Shown here one piece after another: positions 43,444-52,565 of a DNA stretch of 64,000 bases. The position numbers and the translations under genes were made by a program. The first letter of the stretch is position 1. Every line of letters starts with the position of its first letter. Location: the NCBI RefSeq assembly GCF_023634655.1, contig NZ_JAMKMS010000003.1, forward strand, positions 124,001 to 188,000, in the 5' to 3' direction. The DNA comes from Vibrio methylphosphonaticus. Its GTDB lineage: Bacteria > Pseudomonadota > Gammaproteobacteria > Enterobacterales > Vibrionaceae. The notes under the pieces are model-generated. The model was given only the letters and a program-made list of their open reading frames with translations. It did not search any database and was not told where the DNA came from.

Positions 43444-46429
43444 GATTGGCGTCGAGGCTCGCCGTAAAAATCGACTTAACCAAATAGAGCGAGTCAATCA
43501 AAAAGCACAGCAAGTATTCGAGAAATATTTCCCGAACCCAGTCATAGTGCCGAAACCAGAACGATTTTATGAAAATTGGGAAAAGTTCATCGATGAAATC
43601 ACCAACACATTTGGGCGAGTTGGTGATTACCGACGTGCGTTTAACATCGGTGTAAGAAACGTCCTCAGTTATCAAAAACTCCATAATTGGAAGGTCAGCC
43701 CTCCAAGTTACATTGTCACTAAAAAGTCATCGAAGCCACTACGCACACTAGACTGGATGCAGAGTGCTTGGAAAGGCTATGAATTCTATCAACATTGGTA
43801 CTACGATGAACTATTAAAGTCACCGGCTCAATCCAAGGACCAAGCCTTTCGGAACCTAGTCCTTTCGCTCATCTATCATAGCGGTCAAGCGAACCCTGAT
43901 GTTGTAGACGCCTTCCAACAATTGATTGTTAACTCAAGCGTCAAAGTGAATCATTGGAATCACTCACCTTTTATTAGCGTGACCATCGACTCAGAGCGGT
44001 TTAATACCAATGTTGATATCGCGGGAAATAAATTCACTCAATTTCAATGCTATCTTCATCCAATTACACTTGGCTTGTTGCGTATGTGGAAACGGTGGCA
44101 GCGTCATATCTGGCAAGCGCCTAAAGATAGAGGCGAGCTGAGCGCAATATTAACAAACAACCAATGCGCCCTGACTTTCAGCCAGCTTTGCCAAACCTCT
44201 GTATACGTGGCAGAAAACCAATCTGATTTAGCAATCAGCCATGCGCTCATTGAATACCAGATGAGCAAAACAAAATCGTACGGGCTTCCGACGAGCAATC
44301 TTGCCCGCTTGATTCACCCAATGGTCTATCCATTAACGAAGATTGACTTTACCTCCGGTTCGGCTTCCTCAGATTCAGAGGTAAGCGCGAGGAAAGCGAA
44401 ACCAAAATCACAACACCTTGAACTCTTTGACAAACTAAAAGCGTGTTTGCGCCCCAAGGGAACACTCAAACCAGTGAGCAAAGCAACACTCAAGCAAAGC
44501 TTAGAAACGTTAATAACAGACATATCAAGTGAAGACGCAATAAACCAACGCTTACTGGTTCAGTGGTATCGCTACAAACTAGACTCTTGCAGTGTCGGCA
44601 CCTTAAAAGCGTACCATTCGAGCCTGACACGCAAATGGCTTTACCTCTGCGAAAGATATCAACTGAATTCACTCAATAGTGAAGCATTAGAACAAATCTA
44701 TAAGCAAACCATCGACAGACACACAACAGACAAGTCGAAGAAGTACTTTGCAGGTCGGCTCAAAGACTTACACGCCTTTGCTGTGGAAGCCAATGTACTT
44801 ACGCCTATTTCGAGTGATTATTTACACACAGACCCGACTCAAGCCCATACTCGCGCCGCATTTGTCGATGAAGCACTATTTACAGGCCTACTTAACGGTA
44901 TCTCTTCTACTGAGGGGCTAAATGAAGCCGATGAGCTGTGCCTTCAATCGATGTGTATCCTCTCCTATCGATGCGGTCTAAGACTCAATGAATTGGCCAA
45001 GTTACGAATCAAGGACATTGAGCATTCCAAAATTGGCTGGCTATCCGTTCGAGATAATCACCTTGGTCAAAACAAAACCGCGGCGAGTTTACGGAAAGTA
45101 CCGCTCTACCCAATGTTGCTTAAGCATGAAACCCAAATCATCAACGACTATTACCATATCAAGCAGGAACAATCACTTGGACAAAAGCACCCCTTCTTTT
45201 CGCTTGGCGCCGACGCAAAGCTTCCGGTCGATAACTTTCGAGTTTCTATGCTCGTTGGGGAACTACTCAAGTCCCTTTCCCAGTTGAACTATTTTGTGTT
45301 TCACCACCTTCGCCATAGCTGCTTAAGCAGACTGCAACTTATCTTGGAAATAGATGACTTAAGCTCACTACCCCAACAGTTATCTCCATACGATAGAAAC
45401 CAGCTCAAGCAAATCAAAAGCATCGTGTTTGGAAAATCGGCTATGAACGGCTACGATGTCATTGCCTTTATGGCGGGTCATGAGTCGCCACGGATGACAT
45501 TTGAGCATTATTTCCATTTTTCTGACTGGACCGTTGCTCAAAAACTGAAAGATATCGACTTTGCGCTTCCTCAAGGCACGATGAGCCAAGTGGGCTTATT
45601 GCCCCAAAGAGTCCCTCTAGAGAAAAGACTCAAACGATATGTCCTACCCTATTTGATGAAAAAGCTCGCTATTCAAGAGCTATCAACAAACATAGACAAT
45701 GGCATTGTGCCTACGCTCCATATTAAAGATGATAAAGAAATCCGTTCCTTTCCGATTTGCCAGAGTGCTTTAGAGCTTTATCAGCAAGGTTTTAGTCATG
45801 AAGATATTTGTTCGAGGCTAAGAATCACCGAGGCGACACTGAACAAGTGGATCAACAATGCTAAACACATCAAAGCATTTTCCACTGAGTCGGCTGGTCA
45901 GCAATACTCCCGTCATTTTTCTAATGCCCGCTCGACGAAACTTCTGCCCTCAGCACTCAAAACTTCCATTGAGATGAAAACGCAAAATCAATACATAAAA
46001 GATTTAAAAGAGCACTACCAGCAACATCATGAAGCTATCGTCGATACCATTACGTATGCCCTTAAGCACGCCAGTGTTTCTCGCTCAGGTATCCATTTCA
46101 ACTCACCACTTGAGTTGAGCAAGTTTCTGGAGACCACCCACTTATTTATCCCTAAATCACACTGGCGCGCGGCAACGCAGTACCTGGATAGCAGCATAAA
46201 AAAATCGGAATGGCTCGATGCCCTCAAAGGTATTAAAACGTACAAGGAGAGGAAACCATCAGGTCGTAGTAAAAAAGCACAAGGGGCGGTTAGGTTGGAA
46301 TTAGCACACCCAAGTTCACGAATGAACAATAAGTCAAAAACTAAGCAATCATCCCCACTTTTGCTGCATTTATTCCATATGATGGGCATTATGATGATGA
46401 AACTAAATGGTGGTGAATCGACGTCCTAA
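43436..46429 (+). CDS. Large tyrosine recombinase with extra C-terminal domains
   Basis: The start at 43436 overlaps the previous stop and follows a gtggagg site, giving 997 residues. The catalytic domain (~490-700) is complete: Arg516 in RCGLRLNEL, His623 and Arg626 in FHHLRHS, His682 in MAGHESP and the nucleophile Tyr692 in FEHYFHF. A resolvase-like helix-turn-helix (ELYQQGFSHEDICSRLRITE) follows at ~785, then a ~170-residue domain of unknown function whose coding sequence is duplicated at 14712-15228. This is the enzyme likely to cut and join the element ends. Confidence 0.88.
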   Translation: MTEIGVEARRKNRLNQIERVNQKAQQVFEKYFPNPVIVPKPERFYENWEKFIDEITNTFGRVGDYRRAFNIGVRNVLSYQKLHNWKVSPPSYIVTKKSSKPLRTLDWMQSAWKGYEFYQHWYYDELLKSPAQSKDQAFRNLVLSLIYHSGQANPDVVDAFQQLIVNSSVKVNHWNHSPFISVTIDSERFNTNVDIAGNKFTQFQCYLHPITLGLLRMWKRWQRHIWQAPKDRGELSAILTNNQCALTFSQLCQTSVYVAENQSDLAISHALIEYQMSKTKSYGLPTSNLARLIHPMVYPLTKIDFTSGSASSDSEVSARKAKPKSQHLELFDKLKACLRPKGTLKPVSKATLKQSLETLITDISSEDAINQRLLVQWYRYKLDSCSVGTLKAYHSSLTRKWLYLCERYQLNSLNSEALEQIYKQTIDRHTTDKSKKYFAGRLKDLHAFAVEANVLTPISSDYLHTDPTQAHTRAAFVDEALFTGLLNGISSTEGLNEADELCLQSMCILSYRCGLRLNELAKLRIKDIEHSKIGWLSVRDNHLGQNKTAASLRKVPLYPMLLKHETQIINDYYHIKQEQSLGQKHPFFSLGADAKLPVDNFRVSMLVGELLKSLSQLNYFVFHHLRHSCLSRLQLILEIDDLSSLPQQLSPYDRNQLKQIKSIVFGKSAMNGYDVIAFMAGHESPRMTFEHYFHFSDWTVAQKLKDIDFALPQGTMSQVGLLPQRVPLEKRLKRYVLPYLMKKLAIQELSTNIDNGIVPTLHIKDDKEIRSFPICQSALELYQQGFSHEDICSRLRITEATLNKWINNAKHIKAFSTESAGQQYSRHFSNARSTKLLPSALKTSIEMKTQNQYIKDLKEHYQQHHEAIVDTITYALKHASVSRSGIHFNSPLELSKFLETTHLFIPKSHWRAATQYLDSSIKKSEWLDALKGIKTYKERKPSGRSKKAQGAVRLELAHPSSRMNNKSKTKQSSPLLLHLFHMMGIMMMKLNGGESTS

Positions 46430-46462
46430 AAAGCACACCTGTTTAGGATTCCAGAACGCCAC

Positions 46463-47272
46463 TTAATGCTTAACGTCACTTTTGAAAGCAAAGAGATCAA
46501 CCACGTTATCGGGGATAGTCGCGTTTTCTTGTGAAGCTTTGTTCGTCATCGATGCCGCGACCATTTGTGATTGGATTTCCGCTATTTTTGCTTCATCTTG
46601 AATACTATCTATCATTTGACAACGTAGGGAGGAGAAAAACGGACGAACTAGCTCCAATTCATTGTCGTGCAACTGGCCATAATGGCTTGCCCACTGCAGG
46701 AACATCTCTTCGTCGGGATAAAAGTAATCTTTACTTGCTTTAGTCTTGCGAAGCAAGCTATTCACCCACTCGTCAAACGAAGCGGATTCAAGCTCATTAT
46801 CTGGTAGCGTACCTACTTGGTATACGCGGTTTTCGAATTGCCAAGCTACGTCGTTGATATGGCTTTGTACGCTGCGATCGCCTCTCTGGCAGAAATAAGG
46901 ACGTGGATGATGAGTAAGGAAGCAATTAAACATGTCACGAAAGCTGTCATCATCGCCCCACTCAAACTCCTCCATAAAAAAGTGAAGATTGTTAAACAGC
47001 CGCTCGACAAGTAAGTTCGTAAATTCAAGCCAATCCCCCTTCTTCACGCCACAAAACACCATCGCATACCGCGTATGCACATGCATCGCTACAAGTACAT
47101 TTTTTCGCTGGACCTTGATGACATGCACAAGCCACTGTGAAATGGGCTCAAGAGCGGTACCTACGTCGGAAATGGATTCGGTGGGTTTATCTTCAATTGG
47201 GGTTTGCTTTTGACCACGACGAGTAACAGTAAAAAAGTCCGAAGCGGCTTTAGTGCAATTGAATACTAACAA
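46463..47272 (-). CDS. DUF6933-like protein, cargo in the element's right end
   Basis: This 269-residue protein starts MLVFNCTKAASDFFTVTRRG and includes NVLVAMHVHTRYAMVF and WLEFTNLLVERLF, an arrangement I recall as DUF6933; I cannot search to confirm. It has no signal peptide or membrane helix. It is convergent with the recombinase operon and lies inside the element terminal region, splitting a block that is continuous in copy A. Role unknown; defence or host-interaction cargo is possible. Confidence 0.65.
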   Translation of the reverse strand: MLVFNCTKAASDFFTVTRRGQKQTPIEDKPTESISDVGTALEPISQWLVHVIKVQRKNVLVAMHVHTRYAMVFCGVKKGDWLEFTNLLVERLFNNLHFFMEEFEWGDDDSFRDMFNCFLTHHPRPYFCQRGDRSVQSHINDVAWQFENRVYQVGTLPDNELESASFDEWVNSLLRKTKASKDYFYPDEEMFLQWASHYGQLHDNELELVRPFFSSLRCQMIDSIQDEAKIAEIQSQMVAASMTNKASQENATIPDNVVDLFAFKSDVKH

Positions 47273-47370
47273 AACGTCTTCCTAAGTTGATCGATGGTCA
47301 CAAATAACGCTGCCGTTACTTGCTGATATGACGACAATTATATACTGAAAGTATCTACGATACCTTACTC

Positions 47371-47595
47371 ACAAGCCATCTCAATATCACAATGAAAATG
47401 CTAAACGACTGCGTATACCTTGAAGTTTGCTGCACATAACCTAAAGTTAAGAAAAGGTAGTCGGTAGCTCGCCGTTAATGAGTATGGCTTAGCGATGGGA
47501 ACTCGCCTCAGTGAATACGTGTTCCCCTTGATGTATTCACTGCTCTTTCCTGTTTTGCTTGCAATCTGTCAACTCTATGAAGCAAACGTTTTATT
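47371..47595 (+). repeat. Element terminal region, copy B (right end)
   Basis: It matches 15274-15488 in the same orientation with scattered differences and ends at the same point (gaagcaaacgttttatt). Position 47595 is taken as the right boundary of the intact element. The flanking 47596-47974 contains no gene; at 47858-47955 it has an imperfect inverted repeat (ttcgcccaa with ttgggcgtgcgaa). Confidence 0.8.
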
Positions 47596-47974
47596 GCAAG
47601 TTATCCACTAAAAATGTGTAGAAAATTCAACCAAAGCCAGCAACATCGTTCAATCGAGACACTGACGAAATAACTCTTTAAATTCAATGGAATAAAGTCT
47701 ATTCCTGCGAATTAATGCAAAGACCGCACAATACGAATGCGCATTTTTCATACACAAACTGCTAATTTCTGTCATTTGAGTCAGTTTAGCTATGAGCAGA
47801 TTCATTTAATAAACAAATCTCACTCCATGTGAAGATGTAAATAACTTATTTTTTCAGAGCCGTGCGTGATTCGCCCAAGTCAATAGGCGCAGGACTCAAC
47901 TTGGTGCCCCCCAAGCTCATATATTGTACCCAAACCATTGGGCGTGCGAATTACTGCTAACATAAACAAGATGC

Positions 47975-48342
47975 TTATCGTCTCAATGTCAGCATGTTGT
48001 CAGCAAAACTTGTAAGAGATCGTCCATAGCATTGACATAATGCATCTGGATTCATGGCCAAACCTACTTGCCCATACACATAACCCTTTGTTTTATTGTT
48101 CCACCAACCCGTATATTGCTCTGTTAAATCAATCTTTACCTAGCGTTAACACCCATTTCATTTCCTGAGCACGTAAAATATCTCTCATCGACGGGGCTAG
48201 TCGAGTTAAAAGGAATGCCTTTAGGGACGGACATGGTTTTTGAGGACAGAAAAACCAGAACGGAATCATAGGACACCGCTAGGACAGCGATTGGAGCCAG
48301 AAGCTGGACGATAACAGCCCGCTCATTAAGGATGATTTGCAT
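47975..48342 (-). pseudogene. Frameshifted gene of unknown function
   Basis: From 48342 a frame with a hydrophobic N-terminus (LLAPIAVLAVSYDSVLVFLS) runs to FTCSGNEMGVNA. After a two-base shift near 48140 it continues as VKIDLTEQYTGWWNNKTKGY and YGQVGLAMNPDALC to a stop at 47975. The joined ~120 residues look like one secreted or anchored protein. No family was recognised. Confidence 0.4.
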
Positions 48343-48459
48343 TGAGCAACATAAGTAGCATAGGGGCTACTGCGTCAATTTAGACCCGATGATGGTTTTA
48401 CTTCTCGGGGCTACTTTATTTTGACAAATAGCTTTTTGCGCATAAAAGGAAAACAACAC

Positions 48460-48813
48460 ATGGATTTGAATCACATTCAAGCTCGTATTCAAGAAGAGCT
48501 TAGTCTTACTCTAGCGAGTATCGACGATACCCGAACACAATTAAGCCAATCCGCCGTTCAATCAAGCGATTGCTGCGATACGGCTGACCAATTGCAACAC
48601 CACTACCAACTCAACACGATTATGGGTCGTTTGAATGCACGCGCAAATGCGTTAACTCTCGCTAAAGCAAAAGTATCTTTGAATGACTACGGGTATTGTC
48701 AGGCATGTGGTGACGACATCGAACCGGCTCGCTTAGCCTTTGATGTAACGTGTACACACTGCATTAGTTGTCAATCCAAAAAAGAAATGAACCAGCACCT
48801 TTATGCTCAATAA
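48460..48813 (+). CDS. DksA/TraR-like zinc-finger protein
   Basis: The start at 48460 has an aaagga ribosome site; an upstream TTG frame is not used. The 117-residue protein has an N-terminal coiled coil (IQARIQEELSLTLASIDDTR) and a C4 zinc finger (CQACGDDI and CTHCISCQ), the layout of DksA/TraR proteins that bind the RNA polymerase secondary channel. It lacks obvious DxxDxA-type acidic tip residues, so it may be a divergent member. It is the first gene right of the mobile zone. Confidence 0.78.
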   Translation: MDLNHIQARIQEELSLTLASIDDTRTQLSQSAVQSSDCCDTADQLQHHYQLNTIMGRLNARANALTLAKAKVSLNDYGYCQACGDDIEPARLAFDVTCTHCISCQSKKEMNQHLYAQ

Positions 48814-48873
48814 GACTGATGTATTGGCAGTAGGACTCTGCCTTTTTAGTGCTTTTAATATTAGGAAAATATA

Positions 48874-49152
48874 ATGAACGCCACTTCTCATTCATTTAAC
48901 GATTGGTATAGCCTCACCGGGCAAAGAATGGTCGACTGGGATAAGAATGGACTGTCTTTAAAAGAAGCAGAAGCCTACTTAATGGAATATTTCAGTGACT
49001 TCCCTGCGGCAAGTGTTGAAGTAGGAAAGTATATTGCAGAAAACTGGACCAGCCGTCGAGTTAAAATGTTAAACCCAAGAGCAAGACAAATACTGATACA
49101 GGTCTGTAATGATTACGAGCTTGTTATCAATGAAGGCTACATTGCTAGATAA
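48874..49152 (+). CDS. Small hypothetical protein
   Basis: This 92-residue cytoplasmic protein, MNATSHSFNDWYSLTGQRMV to the end, has an agga ribosome site. It is helical and charged, with no signal or membrane segment. No family was recognised. It lies between the zinc-finger gene and glgC on the same strand, with 60-80 bp gaps, so the three may be co-transcribed. Confidence 0.6.
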   Translation: MNATSHSFNDWYSLTGQRMVDWDKNGLSLKEAEAYLMEYFSDFPAASVEVGKYIAENWTSRRVKMLNPRARQILIQVCNDYELVINEGYIAR

Positions 49153-49231
49153 CATATTACCCTGGGGTCTCCCTCCACATGGCTATGGATACACTGCTCC
49201 GACTCTCCTTCACTAATTTAATGGATTGAAA

Positions 49232-49849
49232 ATGAATAAAGGAAATAACTACTCTCACATTTCGAGTAACGCACGATTGAGAAATACGACGGCCATGATA
49301 CTGGCCGGAGGTAAAGGGACAAGACTTAAAGGATTGACGTCAAGTGTCGCTAAACCGGCAGTATCATTTGGTGGCAAATTTAAAATTGTTGATTTTGCCC
49401 TATCGAACTGTATTAACTCTGGTATTCGTCGAGTTGGTGTTCTAACTCAATATATGGCACACGATCTCATTAGCCACATCCAATTTGGGTGGCAGTCAAG
49501 CTACTCCGCTTTAGGAGAAGGTGTACACATTATCCCTGCACAGCAGCGAGTTGGAGAAAGTTGGTATAGAGGAACGGCAGATGCCATCTATCAGAACTTA
49601 GATTTATTGAAGCGCCAAGAATCAACAGAGCGCGTCCTTATCTTAGGTGGCGATCACATCTATAAAATGGATTACTCTCGAATGGTTAACTTTCATGTCG
49701 AAAGTGGTGCAGATGTCACCGTAGCCTGTATTGAGAAGCCAATAGAGCAAGCATCCGAATTTGGGGTGATGGGACTCAACTCTGAGGCTGACATCATTAA
49801 TTTTGTCGAGAAGCCGACTGTCGAGTTCGCTCTTAGGAACATAAGATAG
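49232..49849 (+). pseudogene. glgC: Glucose-1-phosphate adenylyltransferase, 3' half deleted
   Basis: The first ~195 codons are a clear GlgC nucleotidyltransferase domain: [20 protein letters not shown] (nucleotide loop), [29 protein letters not shown] [12 protein letters not shown] and [13 protein letters not shown]. Homology ends at about 49815 (INFVEKP), where the sequence switches to the antisense of a lipoprotein gene. About half of the usual ~400-residue enzyme, including the C-terminal beta-helix, is missing, so ADP-glucose synthesis is unlikely. Confidence 0.88.
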
Positions 49850-50687
49850 GTTGGTGTTCCCCTCATCTTTAGCCGCCAAATACAAGCCTTCACTGCCCTT
49901 TTCACCAAACACACTGCTAAATGACAACCCTACAAAATCGGTTCCTTGATGCACGACTGTGGGTCTAGATGTAGTATGCCAAACCTTGGCAATTTGATCT
50001 TGAGACATCAAATAGATTTGCTGGTTTTCCGCATCAACCGCGATGTCTTGCACTGCACTTCCCAAGGTGATGTTTGTGATGACTGGTTGATGGTTATTAT
50101 GGGTCGTTCTGTATACTGTGTTTCGCGCAGCCTCTACCCTATAAGCACCTTGATGGTTACCAACATAAAGCTTAGATTTAAAATAGTTCATTCCATATGG
50201 TTGAGTTTGCGCAACATCGGAAGATTGCAGCATCAAACGCGTGAACTCTGAAAGCTGTTTAGTGTTAGTGTTATAAGCGAGGATTACATCATCTTTTACA
50301 CCTGCGTCAGCATCACATAACGCCATATACAAAAATCGACCCGATGGCGTCAATGTTAAACCGCACAGACTGTTAGCATGTGAAAGATCCATATCAGGCA
50401 CGGCATTAATGATGTCTTGAGATTGAATAGTATGTAGAAGGTTTTCACGCACATCTCGAATCTCAATATGCAGTGACTCCTGGCTGGCAATCGCATAATA
50501 ACCCGCATTTTTGGCGGCAACCGCGATATCGGCGCTGCCCCCAGAAAAGTGCCAATCGCTAATCACAATATCGTTATCTGAAGGAGGTGGATTCCCCCCC
50601 CTGTCCCCCTTCATCAATACCACTACCGCCATTACAGCCCATTATTACTAGGCTCACTGCGCCAATAGTCATTACTTGGCTCAACAT
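49825..50687 (-). pseudogene. Lipoprotein with poly-G frameshift and truncated end
   Basis: From 50687 the frame reads MLSQVMTIGAVSLVIMGC (lipobox VIMGC) and NGGSGIDEGGQGG, then leaves frame at a run of eight G (minus strand, 50594-50601). The other frame carries the body (SDNDIVISDWHFSGGSADIA, GLTLTPSGRFLYMALCDA, AVQDIAVDAENQQIYLMSQD), which looks like beta-propeller repeats. The 3' end is cut where glgC sequence begins. The G8 tract may be a slippage switch, but the truncation probably inactivates the protein either way. Confidence 0.72.
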
Positions 50688-50857
50688 TTTCGCCAAATCA
50701 GTTTTTCGCCAAATAGCTTTTCGCTTAACACTAAACTTGTATTGCCATTCATAACCATTCAACATTCACAAATGCCGAATGAGCATTACACTCAATCATC
50801 CTATTTATTGATCACGTGGCTCTGCATATAGAGCCACGTCGTACAAAAAACGTGTTA

Positions 50858-52507
50858 TTACTTGAAACTCTCGGGAAACAATGATTCGAGTGAAGGGTTA
50901 GGCTGCCTCATTAACTCAGCGTCTCTCCACTCCTCGATTGGGGGCACATCGTATTGTTTTTGTAGGTTTGCCAACTGCTCTCTGAGACGCTTTATTTCAG
51001 CTTGATACTTAGGAGAATCAATCGCGTTGTTCATTTCAGAAGGATCGGCGGATAAGTCATAAAACTCCCACTCATCATTTGGGTGATAAAAATGAATGAG
51101 CTTATATCGTCCATCAGATACGCCATAATGCCTAGCTACATCATGGAATCCAGGGAACTCATAATAGTGGTAATACAAAGCCTCTCGCCACTCTGTTGCT
51201 TCTTCACCTGCAAGCAATGGTTTAAGAGATTGACCGTGCAATTTTTCGTTCACTTTGACGTCTGCAATATCAAGGAAGGTTGGAGCATAATCGATATTTT
51301 GCACCAGATCATCAATCACAATGCCCTTTTCAATCACACCCGGTAATTGCATGACTAACGGTGTAGAAAAAGACTCTTCATACATAAATCGCTTATCATA
51401 AAATCCGTGTTCACCGAGGAAAAAACCTTGGTCGGAAGTGTAGACAACCAGCGTATTATCGCTTAGGCCTGCCTCTTCTAAGTAATCGAGTACTTGACCA
51501 ACGCTTTCATCGACAGCAATGATCGTCGCAAGATAATCTTGCATGTAGCGTTGGTATTTCCATTCCGCCATTTCCTGTTCGGTCCATTTGGCTTCGTTAC
51601 GATTCATCTCATCATTACGTGCCTGATAAGCCGCATCCCATTTTGCTCTTTGTTCTGGTGTAAGGCGGGCTAAAAGATGTGGCCAAATATCTTCGCGCCA
51701 TTCACCACTGTCTTCTGCAACAGTCATCTTTAAGTCGTGACCATCTTGAGTATGATGCGCAATCGTCATCGTTTGGTTGCTCGCCGCTTGTCGATTATCG
51801 TAATTATCAAAAAAGTTTTCTGGCAGCGGAAATTCTGTATTTTCAAAAGTTTGAGTATGCCGTGGTGCGGGCATCCAATTTCGGTGAGGGGCCTTGTGGT
51901 GCATCAGTAATGCAAATGGTTTTGTTTTATCACGGCTATTCTCAAGCCAGTTTAAAGATTTGGTGGTAATAATATCGGTGGTGTACCCCATCTCCATAGT
52001 GACACCGTCACGCGTTATGAAGTCGGGGTTATAGTATTCCCCTTGGTCGTTCAAAATATCCCAGTGATCAAACTTAAACCCATCAGGAATACGGTTAATA
52101 TGCCACTTACCAACCATTGCCGTAGTATAACCCGCATCTTGCAGCGTGTTAGCCCAATTAAATTGATTTCCATCAAACACTTGCCCGTTATAGGTGAAAC
52201 CATTTTCATGGCCAAACTTACCTGTCAGCATCGCAGCACGACTTGGACCACACAGTGAATTCGTCACGTATGAGCGTTCGAATCTTGCCCCGTTTTCCGC
52301 GATTCGGTCAATATTAGGCGTAGGCGCAAGCTTCGATATCGGATGCCCATAAGCGCTTAGCGCTTGTACTGCATGGTCATCAGACATAATGAAAAGAATA
52401 TTTGGACGTTCGCTTTCAACTGAGCTAGGCGTATCAGCCGCAATAGAGGACAATGAAACTGAGCATAATGCCCCCACCACCAAACCTGACAATACTGATT
52501 TTTTCAT
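50858..52507 (-). CDS. Secreted type I sulfatase
   Basis: The start at 52507 gives a 549-residue protein with signal peptide (MKKSVLSGLVVGALCSVSLS, cut near SIAA). The alkaline-phosphatase-superfamily core is complete: NILFIMSDDHAVQ (metal Asp pair), Cys86 in SLCGPSRAAMLTGK, converted to formylglycine, MVGKWH and VYTSDQGFFLGEHG. It removes sulfate esters from a polysaccharide or oligosaccharide in the periplasm; the exact linkage is not readable. It ends the minus-strand polysaccharide cluster. A formylglycine-generating enzyme is not in the window. Confidence 0.9.
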   Translation of the reverse strand: MKKSVLSGLVVGALCSVSLSSIAADTPSSVESERPNILFIMSDDHAVQALSAYGHPISKLAPTPNIDRIAENGARFERSYVTNSLCGPSRAAMLTGKFGHENGFTYNGQVFDGNQFNWANTLQDAGYTTAMVGKWHINRIPDGFKFDHWDILNDQGEYYNPDFITRDGVTMEMGYTTDIITTKSLNWLENSRDKTKPFALLMHHKAPHRNWMPAPRHTQTFENTEFPLPENFFDNYDNRQAASNQTMTIAHHTQDGHDLKMTVAEDSGEWREDIWPHLLARLTPEQRAKWDAAYQARNDEMNRNEAKWTEQEMAEWKYQRYMQDYLATIIAVDESVGQVLDYLEEAGLSDNTLVVYTSDQGFFLGEHGFYDKRFMYEESFSTPLVMQLPGVIEKGIVIDDLVQNIDYAPTFLDIADVKVNEKLHGQSLKPLLAGEEATEWREALYYHYYEFPGFHDVARHYGVSDGRYKLIHFYHPNDEWEFYDLSADPSEMNNAIDSPKYQAEIKRLREQLANLQKQYDVPPIEEWRDAELMRQPNPSLESLFPESFK

Positions 52508-52565
52508 CGTTTGTTCCTTCAAAAAGAGCCTGCCAAGGCAGGCTCACTCGCTTATAAGTAATGGA

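Noticed and set aside
48421..48459. Longer zinc-finger protein starting at a TTG
   Set aside because: The TTG is part of ttgaca, a promoter-like hexamer; the ATG at 48460 has the ribosome site.
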